Assembly: GCF_020360975.1 (NCBI RefSeq)
Contig: NW_025408668.1
Coordinates: 1,364,001 to 1,428,000, forward strand
DNA length: 64,000 bases
DNA from: Hirsutella rhossiliensis
Lineage: Eukaryota; Ascomycota; Sordariomycetes; Hypocreales; Ophiocordycipitaceae
Direction: 5' to 3'
Positions 10,560 through 22,148 of the stretch are shown here, piece by piece. The stretch's first letter is position 1. Each line of letters begins with the position of its first letter. Both the position numbers and the translations under genes were made by a program. Under the pieces are notes generated by a model. The model made no database searches. It worked only from the letters and a program-made list of their open reading frames with translations, and was not told the origin of the DNA.

Positions 10560-11250
10560 TACAACATTAAAGATGGGGTGGTTCTCTTCGACGATGTCAA
10601 TGCCATAAAAAGCACCCTTCAGTCAGCCTTCGGGGATATTGACGCTAAAGCTACCGCCCAACTCAAAATCTTTGACATGAAACAAGGCCATAGATCCCTT
10701 ACGACATTCCTCCCGAATGGTATGCCGTCGCCAAGCTCACCGAGTGGGATAGTGGGGCGCTCATTGCTCACCTCCGACGTGCCCTCCACGACAACGTTAT
10801 CTGGAGACTTTCTCTCACTAAGGGCAAAGATACACCTACCGAACTTAGTCAATTTATGGACCTTGTCCGTATCTGCGATAACGAATGCCGTCAAGTCAAT
10901 GCCAATTACTTCAAGAAAAACACCGACAACTCAGCAAGTCACAAAGCAACCTTACAACCCTCCACCACGCCACAATCGACGACCTCTAACGGCGGGGATT
11001 CAATGGATTTGAGCGTCATCACCTGGGGCCAAAGATGTCGCCTCTGGTCGTAGACCCCAAACGGAAGCAGAGAGCGGCACGCAGAGCCTATTGCACAACG
11101 CATGGACTCTGCCATTGGTGCAGCTCGGGCAAACATCGTTCCTCAATTGCGACACCGCACCATGGAGGACGGAAAAGTGTAGTCTCCGACGGAAGTCGCC
11201 GCAGGAGACGCAAGAAAAAGGGCGATCTACTGCTCTCTTCTCTGGACACC
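10560..11250 (+). pseudogene. Gypsy gag remnant
   Basis: Retrotransposon gag (capsid) region. Recognisable blocks are FGDIDAKATAQLKIFDMKQG, then after a frameshift near 10715 EWYAVAKLTEWDSGALIAHL and LSQFMDLVRICDNECRQ, the usual Ty3/Gypsy capsid pattern. The zinc knuckle near 11095-11140 reads GLCHWCSSGKH and then loses frame; the last Cys (NC) is found in the next frame. At least three frame changes occur. The capsid N-terminus is not seen. Confidence 0.72.
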
Positions 11251-14200
11251 AACCAAGCTCATTTGCTACTGCCTTGTAACCTAATCGAAGACAATTCCAC
11301 TCCGATTAAAACCGAAGCAATGCTTGACTCAGGTGCCACCGGAAAGGGGTTTATAGACGAATCCTTCGCGCACACCAACAAACTCACGCTTTATGAATTA
11401 CGAAACCGTCGCCGGCTGAACGTAGTCGATGGAAGACCCTCCTCGGCTGGCGACATCACTCATGTGGTGAAGCTCAACATGGACATCAAGGGACACAAGG
11501 AGAAGATGCTTTTTACGTAACGAAGCTTGGGAGTATAATGTCATACTTGGAAAACCCTGGCTAACAGATCACAACCCAATCGTCAATTGGAGCACGAATG
11601 TGGTCACTTTCAACTCTGATCACTGCCGCAAATACTGCATGGAGAAAGGACAATACCAACTGCCTGTTTCTGGAGCTCCCTCTTTGTCAAGTTCTGCAAC
11701 CACGACTATACTGCCACGCCCATCAATCCCCCGAAGAGTCGGCGCAGCCGCATTCCACATGCTGACCAAAACCGCGACGTCGACGTATTCTCATTATCAC
11801 TGTATGAGATCGACAAAGGCTGGCTGAACTTGGGGTCATCACAGAAGCCTCCACCTTCGTAGAACCTAAAACACGCCGACGGGTCCGATTCGACTCTGCA
11901 CTCACAGACATGGACAAGATGAACCGAGAGCTCCAGCTACAGGACGGAATCACCTCCCTTAACCCCAAGGACCAACAAACACATGAACTGAGCTTCCCGG
12001 AAAATAGCAGCCGATATGTACCTTTCAGGGCATCACTCGAAGACATTCACAAAGCCCTCGAACCCAAGACTTTGATCGATCCTGCAACAAAAGTACCACA
12101 ACACTACCATGAATTCTTGAAGGCATTCGACCAATCAGAGGCGGATAAACTCCCCCCACACCGAGACTGCGACCACGAAATTGAACTTCAACCTGGAACG
12201 ACTCCACCACATGGACCTCTGTACGGGATGTCCCAAGACGAACTTCTCGTCCTCCGGAAATTCCTTCAGGAAAACCTTGACAAGGGTTTTATACGCGCTA
12301 GCACCTCACCGGCGGCCTCGCCGGTGTTATTTGCAAAGAAGCCAGGAGGGGCCTTCGTTTTTGCGTGGACTACCGAGCTCTTAACGCGATAACCATCAAG
12401 AACCGCTACCCGCTACCGTTAATCCAGGAGACACTTTCTCAGCTAAGCCAAGCCAAGTATTTCACCAAACTCGATGTCGTCGCAGCGTTCAATCGAATAC
12501 GCATCAAGGAGGGTCAGGAGTGGATGACGGCGTTCAACACAAGATATGGTCTCTTCGAGAGCATGGTGATGCCTTTGGACTATCAAACGCCCCAGCTACC
12601 TTTCAAGCTCGAATCAACGAAGTCTTACGCCCATTCCTTGATAGATATTGCACAGCCTACATCGACGACATTCTCATCTACTCAGACGACCTCGCCACCC
12701 ACAGACTCCACGTCAAATCAGTACTTCAAGCACTTGAAGCCGCAGGCCTACAACTTGACGTCAAGAAATGCGAATTTGAGACTACTGAAGTTAAATATCT
12801 GGGCATGATCATCTCAACCACTGGAGTACGGATGGACCCAGAGAAAGTCGACTGTCTCATCAACTGGGAGGCCCCTATCAACGTCAAAGATGTTCAAGCC
12901 TTCTTAGGATTCTCGAATTTCTACAGACGGTTCATCAAGGGATTTTCACGCATCGTACGACCACTTGTTGCCCTGACACGGAAACTAGTCAAATGGAACT
13001 GGACTTCATCGTGCCAAGAAGCATTCGATATGCTCAAAAATAGCTTCACTTCAGCGCCAATCCTCAGACACTTCGACCCCGCAAGAGAAGTGTTTGTCGA
13101 ATGCGACGCATCCGATTTTGTCTCTTCGGGCATCCTCTCCCAGGAAGATGATCAAGGAGTGCTACACCCAGTGGCTTTCATGTCCAAGAAGTACGACCCG
13201 CTGAGTGCAATTACGAGATCTATGACAAAGAACTTTTGGCTATTGTACGCTGCTTCGAATGCTGGAGACCCGAACTCCAAGGCACGCACCACCAGATTAC
13301 AGTCATCACTGACCATGCCAACCTTCGATATTTCATGACAACCAAGCAACTTTCAAGACGACAAGTCAGGTGGAGCGAATTCCTATCACAGTTCCAATTC
13401 GCTATCAAGTCAGTGCCTGGGAAAGAGAACGGAAAACCTGACTCACTCACACGAAGATCACAAGACTTGCCGAAAGATGAAAATGACGACCGCATCCAGT
13501 ACCAACAACAGTCGCTGCTTAAGCCTTGCAACGTAGACTCCTCCGTACAAGAACAACTAAAGCTTGACCCCGAGCTCTCAGAACTCTTTGCCAATCTCTC
13601 CTGGGAACAAGAAATTGCACTATGTCCCGCCATTCTTGACGAAATTCAGCCAGAACCAATCAACCACAGAATCACAAGACTTCTAGACAAGGGCTATGAG
13701 GAGGACGAATGGTGGATGAAAATCAGGGACGAGATGCTCAAACCCCATGGCACTCCTCACTCGAAGGAAGTTTCTCTATCGGAATGCATGATAAACGAAG
13801 GCCGATTATATTTCCGAGAGAGGCTATACGTACCCGCAGGCGAACTACGGACCCTTCTCACTCAACTCGCCCACGACAGCGTCGAATCAGGCCACCCCGG
13901 GAAAAACAAGCTATACGAACTCATTTCACGCTCTTATTGGTGGCCAAGGCTTAGCGCCGATACGAAACAATTCACACGCAATTGCCACGGATGCCTGAGG
14001 AACAAGACCTCCCGGTTACGGTACCAGGGGACGTTGAAACCGCTCCCAGTTCCCTTGCAAAGATGGAGGACTTGTCCGTTGACTTCATTGGCCCAATTCA
14101 GCGCACAGCTCGTGGATTCAACGCAATCATGGTGGTAGTCGATAGGCTGTCAAAGGACAGACATTTCACGCCTTGCAAGACCGACATGAAAGCACATGAC

Positions 14201-15236
14201 TTGGCAACGCTCTTCGTACGAGATGTCTGGAAACTCCATGGACTACCGGATTCAATCGTATCTGATAGAGGACCACTGTTTGTCTCGGAATTCTGGAAAG
14301 CGGTTTGCCACCGCCTACAGATCAATATCAGCCTCTCCACAGCATATCACCCCGAAACTGACGGCCAGACGGAAAACGCTAACTCATTTCTCGAACAATA
14401 CCTTCGCCAGTATGTTAGCTTTGCTCAGGACGACTGGGACGAGTGGCTCCCATTGGCCGAATTCGCAGCCCGTAACGTTGTTAGCGATTCAACGGGAATG
14501 TCTCCATTTTTTGCGAACACAGGCTACCACCCCCGAATGAGCTTTGGTCCCCCTCGCGCAATACCACTCGCGGCATCCAAAGACCTGGCAGAACGCTGCA
14601 ACGAGGGGAACGAATTTGTCGCCAAGATGCAAGAAATCACTGATCTACTTCGGACAAACCTGCTCTCAGCTCAAGCCTCACAAGAACAGTTCGCCAACGC
14701 AAATAGATCACCGGCGCCAGCGTACCGAGTTGGAGACATGGTGCTACTTAGCACACGCAACATCGATTCGACCAGACCCATCCCCAAACTAGATCATAAG
14801 TTCATTGGCCCTTTTCGAATCGAGCGCGTGCTCAACCTCACTCCTACCAACTGAAGTTGCCACATGAATTAGACTCAATTCACAATTCATTCCACGCCAA
14901 CCTCCTACGACCGTCACCAAACGACCCGCTCCCGGCCAATACAACACACCGCCCCACCAATAACGCTAGATGCAAGGGGAGAAACTCTGGGCGATTGAAG
15001 CAATACTGGACTCGAAACGCACAAAACAGAAAGGCTTCCAGTACCATATACTATGGAGAGGCTTCGACCTTGAGCAGGCAACATGGGAACCACTACAGAA
15101 CGTCGTCAACGCTCACATCGCCATCAGAGACTTCGAGAAGCACAGCAAAAACAAACCCAGACCCACGAAACAAGAAGTGCAAAATGCTCGCCTACAGGCT
15201 CAGCAAGACGTGGAAGAATCAGAAGCGATGGAGTAA
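11251..15236 (+). pseudogene. Gypsy pol: protease, RT, RNase H, integrase, chromodomain
   Basis: Protease with AMLDSGATGKGFID (DSGA active site, about 11317). Reverse transcriptase follows with [26 protein letters not shown] and [11 protein letters not shown] (the catalytic YIDD, about 12658). RNase H starts at FVECDASDF and continues through [11 protein letters not shown]. The integrase HHCC finger is [12 protein letters not shown]...CHGCLRNK, and its catalytic core has VDFIGP, VSDRGPLFVSEFW and AYHPETDGQTENAN (D,D,E). The chromodomain at 14970-15236 is AIEAILDSKRTKQKGFQYHI and WRGFDLEQATWEP, which targets integration to heterochromatin in this clade. Frameshifts occur near 11517, 11545, 11700-11900, 12360, 12580, 13220, 14030 and 14850, most in short homopolymers. 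Confidence 0.85.
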
Positions 15237-15248
15237 GGGAGGCCCATG

Positions 15249-15372
15249 TGTGAGGAACGATCATGTGACTTTCATACTTTATGAAATGTCTCACTTTGAT
15301 TCATGTAAATAGCGAAAGTCAGAGTCTTCCTTAGGAACCTCCTTCTCTCTTCGTAGACAATCACTTTACCCA
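15249..15372 (+). repeat. Probable 3' LTR of the Gypsy element
   Basis: Begins TGTGAGG directly after a purine-rich tract (ggagtaagggaggccca) that could be the polypurine tract, just behind the chromodomain stop. The right limit is uncertain (a CA end at 15363 or 15372), because the sequence then becomes readable as an APH-like protein. At about 115-125 bp it is short for a Gypsy LTR, and no second copy is present for comparison. Confidence 0.5.
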
Positions 15373-15919
15373 AGTCGCACCCGACCTTGTTCGTGCACTT
15401 GTACCGTCACACCAAGACTCGCCTCGCCGCTTTATCGGCATGTCTCTCAACCCTCTCTCTGATTCGTTTTCTTTCTTACCGATTGTAGTATCTGTCGATG
15501 GCGGGACTGTCCAAGACAGGTTCTTCAAGCCTGATTATGAAGAAGGGCCATTCCACACAATCAAGTTTTTTAATGATTGGTTACTCGCTGCAGCCACTGG
15601 TCAAAGACCCGCGCCTGATGGAGTCGCTGGGCCTTATCGAGACTTCTTCCCCGACAGCGGCAACATATCCTTCACCCATGGGGATCTCACCCTTGGAAAT
15701 ATTGTTGTGTCGGGCATCCCCGGATCTCAAACGATCGTGGGTATTACAGATTGGGGGCAGGCTGGTTGGTATCCCCAGTACTGGGAGTATTGCAAGTTGT
15801 TATACGGGGTGGAATATACCCATGGATGGCTAGAGGCCGGGTGGGCCGACCAAGTCATGGAGCCGTTTGACGATGAGTGGACTGCCTTCGCAGAGTACTC
15901 TTTATGGCGGTGTCCGTAG
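15373..15919 (+). pseudogene. APH-like kinase gene fragment (C-terminal half)
   Basis: C-terminal lobe of a fungal aminoglycoside-phosphotransferase/choline-kinase-like protein. Readable coding starts at about QVAPDLVRALVPSHQDSPRR, directly at the LTR edge. A probable intron follows (15438-15488, starting GC rather than GT, ending TTGTAG). The next exon carries the catalytic loop FTHGDLTLGNIVV (HxDxxxxN) and the metal-binding VGITDWGQAGWYPQYWEY, where the usual IIDWE has Thr and Gln. It ends FAEYSLWRCP. The ATP-binding N-lobe is missing, so the gene was probably cut by the retroelement or by deletion. A complete relative of the superfamily lies at 61292-62161. Confidence 0.75.
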
Positions 15920-16649
15920 ATATAGGAATAGACGATCGTTGTGGCGGCCAATCATCTTGCTGTGGCAGTCTGTTCTCACGGAAAGTCCCAGTTCGTAACG
16001 GACGAGCAGTATCAAGTTCCGAGCCCATGGGCGTTTGTAGCCAAAGGCTCAGTAGAAACGAGGCATGCACTGTAACTAAATGAAAGAGTAAATTCGGGGT
16101 GACCGCCTACAGCCACCTTTGGACGGCCAATCACTTTGGGAGCCAGGCTCCAAATAGGCGCCGGCTTTCATCCCCGGTAGCCTAATGCCGACAGGGGCTC
16201 AGTCTCCTTGAACCTTGGAAATAGCTGCACTTCGGACAGTACAGAGGACGCAGCAGGAACCCTATCCTTGTCGATCGTCTGATTTTCCGTGTTCTGTGCA
16301 ACTGTCAACAAATACAGAGTATACAAAGCATAATGCGCGTGCCATTATTATGTCTGTGCATGCGTATTTCGTATACTTCACACTTAATTACTGTCCGACG
16401 CTTTATAAATTGTCAAATGCTTCACCGTACTCCGTACTCGGCATATATATCTACTACTGCACATATTCCCCCCCACCGTTCAGGATTCATTGCTCGACGC
16501 GTCGCCTCCACACCCCCACGACGCGTCTTCACATCGACAGTGAGCACTAGAGATGTACTGTAGATCCGTTTGCATTTGGATATACATGTCCCTCCCCCCG
16601 GCTCCAACTTCTCCCAAGCACTGAAAGAGGCCGCCATGGTCGACAAAAC
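15920..16649. other. Intergenic; promoter region of the 2OG-oxygenase gene
   Basis: No coding potential that I can support. The right part contains the presumed 5' leader of the next gene, with pyrimidine-rich stretches near 16470-16620. Confidence 0.4.
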
Positions 16650-19600
16650 GTGGCTCCATCGACAAACCTGCAACCAAGTATTGAGACACCGACTTCCCCC
16701 CCCCCGACGACACCAATGGCCAGCTCCGTCGACGGAAACATGGAAGCTCGCGCCGACGAGGCGACGCAGGACGTCCTCGGCGCCCTCTCCACCATCCGCG
16801 CCCCGGGGTCCTTTGCATCGCTCGGCGTGCTGCCGAAAGTGCCTCCTGCCGGCCTGTTTGTGCGCGGCGTCGGCGACATCTCCATGCCGCTGCGCGAGTC
16901 TCAAGCGCAGCAGCTCATTGCAAAGGCTCGTCAAGCGCCCTTTGGCAAAAGAGGCGACACCATTGTCGACACTGCCGTCCGGAACACCTGGGAGCTGGAC
17001 CCGGACCAGTTCACCTTTAGACATTCGGGCTGGCCGCTGTTCTTGCGGGATCTGTGTCGCGATGTCGCCGAGAATTTAGGCATCAATGCGGCCATCCGGG
17101 CTGAGCTTTACAAGATGCTCATATACGAGAAGGGCGCCATGTTCAAGGCGCATACCGAGTGAGTTCCTCTGCAGCGGCTTCAAGCACCAGGCTCTCCCCT
17201 CAGGGGAATCACTTCAGGACAGGCCGTCGCCATCTGACAGCTGATGTGTCTGGCCGAGCAGTACTGAAAAGATGCCCGGCATGTTCGGCACCCTCGTCAT
17301 CTGCCTTCCGTCAGCGCACCAGGGCGGAGAAGTGGTGCTCAAGCACGGCGGGCAGCAAAAGGTCCTCAAGACGTCCGAGGCTGCCCAGTCCTTTGTCTGC
17401 TGGTACTCAGACGTGTCGCACGAGGTCCTCCCCGTCACCTCGGGCTACCGATGGGTCCTCACTTACAACCTTGCCCTCTCGTCGGCTGAGACGGCTCCTC
17501 CGTCGGCAGGCTTGCAGCAGGCCAGTGTGCTGGCGCTTCGACAGGCCTTTGGGCGTTGGCTTGCCCAAGATGAGGACTCGTCTCGCACCGAGTGTCTCTA
17601 CCACGTGCTCGATCACAGATACACCGAAGCCAACCTCTCGCTCAAGGCGTTGAAGACTCACGATCTGGCCCAGGTCCAGGCTCTGGAGCACGTCTCGGAC
17701 CAGTTACCCGTCGACATCTTTCTCGCGTTTCTGGAGAAGATGGAGATGGGAGGCTGCTCGGAGGAGCCATACCCGCAGTACATGGAAGAATGCAGCGATG
17801 AAGATGACATAGAAGTTGACATGTGGGACGAAAGTCCCTGGTATAATGACATGGACTACACCATTGAGGACTTGCTTGAAACGTCCTATCAAGCCAAGAC
17901 TCTTGTCGATCTGAAGGGCCGTGTAGTGACGAAGAACTTGCCCCTTCCGGATGATGACAGCCTCCTGGACGACTGCTTCGCGAACCTTGAAGCAGATGAA
18001 AAGGAGTGTGATGGTTACACGGGCAACGAGGTCTGTTGATTTGGACCCCGAGGCCGGAATGAAAGCTGGAAACCCCGTTTGCTAACGTTGAATTTTGGTT
18101 TAGGGGATGACTGCAACACACTGGTATCGCATCGCGGTATGCCGTCCCTCAGTCGTCGTTCTTGTGTTTCGTCGTTGTCTGCGACCCACTAAGCCCTGTG
18201 ATGGAAACTATAGGCCGTTATCATCGTTCGCCGCGACTCAGTCGGCTCCTTGTTCAGCCCAAGAGGTCTTGATGTCCGCCAGCCTCACCACACCCGAGCC
18301 CCTATTCGATACTATGCCAGCGCCTGTTTGGAACCACAGGCTCCGCAGACTCTGACGACTGCACTCGTCAACCTGTGCGAGGCGGCGTGGAAAGATGAGC
18401 CGCGGCCAGAAGTCCACTGGTCATTACGGCGGCCGGAGGCTCCCTTCGATGCACAAGGCATACGTGATGTCTTGAGAGCGGCGGTGCAGCAGGGTCGATA
18501 CGACTTCTTTGAAAAGGCTGCGGCTCGCCACCGAGGCCTTTTGCCGGCCGCCTTTTTTGTCTGGCTGCGTCAGTGGCTGGGTGCCGATTTCGGTGGCGAC
18601 GCTGGGCATTTCAATGAGATTCAAAAGGGGTACGTTTGTCCTTTACGTCGTTTCCAGAGCTTTGAAGGCACGACGGAGTGCTTTGCGTCAATGGCAGGAA
18701 TCAAAACTGACAATCAGTAACAGAACCTCCTCAGCAGTCTTGGCGTACCCTCATCTCGCCGACCAAGTCAGGGCCGTCACAACCTTTGCACCTCTTCCGA
18801 AGAGCAAGATGGCTGGCGACTACGTGTCGATTCCGGAGCGAGTCCTCGACTGGGCTCGCAAGACCCTGCGCCTATGCCTGGAAGCCGGCCGATGCACCCA
18901 GTTCGCCAACCAAGACGGACGGGCTGTCGTCGACCTTGCCTTGTACTTTGACGACCCCTCGGCCTTTCTCTCGCAGTTGTGCGTGGCACCAGCCTTATGC
19001 CTCCCTTGCTCCCCTGTTCCTGCAATGGGCTCGTTCATGTTCAATGCTGATAAGATGCCTCCGCAGTATGACGCCCGTGGCCGGGGGCAAGCTCTCCAAC
19101 GCGGCATTCTTGCTTGGATTCGTGGCCGAGCTACGAGATCGAATCACCGAGGGCGTTGGACCTTTGCAAGAGTCAATGGTCCTATGCCGGACAGTAGCCA
19201 AAGCCTTTATCGACTTGACCGATTTCACGCAGATTCGCGGCGAGACGCAAGACCAGGTCACGCCGCACGGACAGCCAAACTTCTCTGAGCAACCGCAAAG
19301 GGTCGAGGACCGGACATCTATCAATCCTGAAGCGCTGGCCGACTTCTTCTCCACCATCATCGAGATAAGCACAGAGGCAGAGGATCTCGTGGCGCTCTCG
19401 GTCTCGAGAATCGTCCAAGACGCTCCTAGGCTGCCAGCCTCGGAATTCCACTCCCTATGGCTGCCGTTCCTGCGCTCTCTCCTCGCCATCTTGCATGCTC
19501 GCGGCGTGCCCCTCGCCACTCCTTGCTATCGGCTTCTCTGCACGGCCCTGCTCAAGGCCTACCCTACCATATGCCTCGGGCATAAGCCGCGTAAAGATGA

Positions 19601-20033
19601 CAACCTCGTGCGGCCCCGCGTGTCCTGCGACTGTCAAGACTGCGCCCGGCTCAACGCCTTCCTGACGGCCCCGGCGCAGAGGCAGGGGCGCTTCTCCATG
19701 GCTGAGCAGCGGCGGAAACACCTGGCAAGTCAGCTCTTGAGTGCATCCATCGACTGCACCCAAGTAACTGAGCGAGTGGGCTCGCCTCATACTCTGGTGG
19801 TGACCAAGACGTGGCAGCGCAACGAGAAGGATCGCCGAGACTGGGACTTGCGGCGGCGGCAGGCGGAGGCACAGATCTCCCAGTTCAACCAGCGTGACCT
19901 CGACCTGCTCCTGGAGCCGAGTCGCTCGGCCATTGTCAGCATGGAGCGCTTCTTGCTGCCGCCCTCGGCTCCGGGACCGGCGACGGGCTTGAGCGCCGGG
20001 GTGAAGCGCAAACCTGCCCCCGGCGAAGATTGA
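16650..20033 (+). CDS. Large 2-oxoglutarate/Fe(II) oxygenase-like protein
   Basis: Six exons give 984 aa: 16650-17158, 17262-18030, 18104-18136, 18214-18629, 18718-18978 and 19067-20033. All introns are GT..AG and the joins keep frame. The N-terminal part is a prolyl-4-hydroxylase-type Fe(II)/2OG fold. FKAHTD gives His168 and Asp170 (His-Asp created across intron 1), and SDVSHEV gives His223. YR at 232-233 (SGYRWVLTYNL) fits the 2OG-binding Arg. An acidic linker (EECSDEDDIEVD) follows, then a long helical region without a recognised domain, with CDCQDCARL and a Lys/Arg/Gln-rich tail. This architecture is known from uncharacterised fungal proteins; the substrate is unknown. It could hydroxylate a protein or a small molecule. 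No partner gene adjoins it. Confidence 0.82.
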
Positions 20034-21125
20034 ATTGACCAGTGACCGGTTGAGGCATCAGCGGTTGGCTGGCTGCATGTGCGGCTCAATGCTCTTGGCT
20101 TATTTACGTGGCTGTTGTTGCGCAGATGGTGATTATCCAACTCCACGGAGACAGGGCGAACGCGCGGAGAAAGCAGCAGGGGACTGGTCTAACATCCACT
20201 TCACACGCTGTAAGTTTACTCTTGGTCTATTCAACGAGGCACCGAGAGCTGTTGGTCCGTATCCACGTCCCATCTATTTACATCCCGTCTGCTCGAAGCG
20301 GCCCAACCTGCATTCGATGCCGCCCGGAGTCTGGCGGAAGCATACCATCGATCTCGGCTCAAGGCCTGCAGCGGTTCGATCCAAAGTTCCCTGCGCCGAA
20401 GCCGCTTTATAACCCGTCGATCCAATCATCATAGTGAAAGCTTACCCTGCGAGGCCTGTAGAGTGCAAAAGCCCCATGCAGCCTACATCAATAAGCAGCA
20501 CACATACGCCGTAAGCTCGTATAAATCGAGGGGCAGCCGGTGCCTCCCCCCTTCCCCTCATGTTCGCCTGGCTCAAGGAGTTACTCCGTTTTAGTCGTTG
20601 CTATTGAGCTGTGTGGAAGTAAATGCTGGCAAGGGCCGTGTGACGGTATCGCCATGTCGCTTGACGGTGATTCTTTCCGGGGCCGGTGCTCCCTGCTTGT
20701 CTGAATACGACGTCCGGCCGCCTTGTCTTGGACTCTCGGCAGCTGACAGCTTCAACGGGTCTTGGCGTCATGTTTGTGTCGTACGTTGAGACTCATAAGC
20801 TTACTCCGTCCGCCGCGTCGAACCGAGGCGCCGCATTACACTGCAGTAGAGCCGACGGGCCGAGCGAATAAGACGAGCCGAACAGCTTGTCTTGGTATGT
20901 GGCATTGTGACATGAGCTCTCAGCCGCAGGCGAGAAAGTCCAGGCCCCTCCCGTCATGCCATCGACGCCTATGTAGGAAACTTGCAGCAATGTTTATTTA
21001 AAGGGCGAACATCTGTCCCTCATGCCAGCGTCTGAGTCCGCGAAACCACAGTCTTTGCCGCTTCCTCGACTGTGTCAACACTCCACCGCTGCACTGACGA
21101 ATATCCGAGGAAGCCTCCTTTGAAA
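20034..21125. other. Intergenic, 1.1 kb, nothing recognised
   Basis: Short open frames only, no conserved motif. A tRNA B-box-like word occurs at 20373-20382 without an A box. The right end is the presumed promoter of the secreted-protein gene. Confidence 0.4.
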
Positions 21126-21654
21126 ATGATTGCACCGAACGCTCTGGTCATCGCCATGGCCGGCCTGGCGAGCATAGCTGGCGCCACTACGCCGTCCAAG
21201 TGCCCGAAAAAGTGCGTTGACGGCATCACCAAGTGTGGCCAGCGCTGGGGGGGGTAGGTGAAGCTGTTTGTCCCATCCATCAATAAGCCGGTGCCCAGTC
21301 TCACCTCTTCCACCGCCAGGTGCTACAATATCTGTACCGACAAGCCGCCGCGGCCGCCGCCTTGCCCGACGACGAAGCCAACGCCTACGCCTACGCCTAC
21401 GGACGACTGCCGCACTCGGACAGTCTGTATCGACATGATCAACAGCTGTGGCATGATGTACGGAACGTAAGTGCCCAAATCAACCCGAATTCTCCTCGTC
21501 TCCAGCACGGGGGTGTTGTTTCGATCCTCCAGGCAGACACTGACATCGTCTTGGCCACAGCTGCGTGGCTGATTGCAAGCCGTGGCCTACTCTGGTGCCT
21601 CCGCCTTGTCCCTCGACGACTTTGGCCACCGTCACCGCCAAGCCAACCTATTGA
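21126..21654 (+). CDS. Small secreted cysteine-rich protein with two repeats
   Basis: Three exons (21126-21253, 21320-21466, 21561-21654) encode 122 aa. A signal peptide is clear (MIAPNALVIAMAGLASIAGA). The mature part has two copies of C-[VI]-D-x-[IM]-x-x-C-G-x-[RM]-[WY]-G-[GT]-C-x-x-x-C: CVDGITKCGQRWGGCYNIC and CIDMINSCGMMYGTCVADC. They are joined by a Pro/Thr linker (PTTKPTPTPTPT) and followed by a Pro-rich end. Both introns fall at the same point of each repeat, just before the G/T-C junction and in the same phase, so the repeat arose by exon duplication. Small size, disulphide-type Cys spacing and secretion fit an apoplastic or host-interaction protein, but no function can be assigned. 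Confidence 0.78.
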
Positions 21655-22148
21655 GGGCTGGGCGTCAGGAGGAACTGGAGCAATAAGGAAGCATTCGCCG
21701 CATGAGTCCAACGCCGTAGAGCGTGGTAATGCAAGGCACAAGACTTGTATCTCAATCACTGGCCGTCGTCAATACTCACAACTCTTGGCTTCTGTTTGGG
21801 GTATATATGCGGCAAACAGGGCTTATATCCCATCCCCCATCCCCAAGCAGCTCTGGGGAGCGGTGTGTGCTCCTGATGAACACACGAGTGAATGCGTATG
21901 CTTCCCTTCCCGTCTTGTTATTGCGGTAACTGTCTTAGCCGAGGGACGTAGCCCCGCTATAGGGCCATGAAGCATACCCAGATGCTCAATGCAGCAGCAG
22001 CAAACGGCAATGCAGTCAGTGAAGTGAGACGGGTAGGGTTCCCATTGGCTCGCGGGTGCCCGAGGCCCTGAGCATATAATGGGGCGCTTACCCATGAAGG
22101 CATCAGTACCATGCTGCTCGTTAGCTGCTCTGCTGCAGACGTGCAGAC
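21655..22148. other. Intergenic, nothing recognised
   Basis: 3' flank of the cysteine-rich gene and presumed promoter of the synthetase-like gene. No motif or repeat was noticed. Confidence 0.35.

Larger units (their letters stand above)
10560..15372 (+). mobile_element. Ty3/Gypsy chromovirus LTR retrotransposon, 5'-truncated
   Basis: Domain order is gag, protease, reverse transcriptase, RNase H, integrase and a C-terminal chromodomain, which defines a chromovirus of the Ty3/Gypsy (Metaviridae) type. A putative 3' LTR begins tgtgaggaacgatcatgtg at 15249. No copy of that sequence occurs upstream of gag, and the first part of gag is absent, so the 5' end including the LTR is missing. Many single-base frameshifts make it inactive. 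Its right end abuts a fragment of an APH-like kinase gene. Confidence 0.85.

Noticed and set aside
16422..17024. 200-codon frame antisense to the oxygenase first exon
   Set aside because: Overlaps a well-supported coding exon and its leader; no conserved block.
20373..20382. tRNA B-box-like ggttcgatcc
   Set aside because: No matching A box, acceptor stem or anticodon arm could be folded around it.
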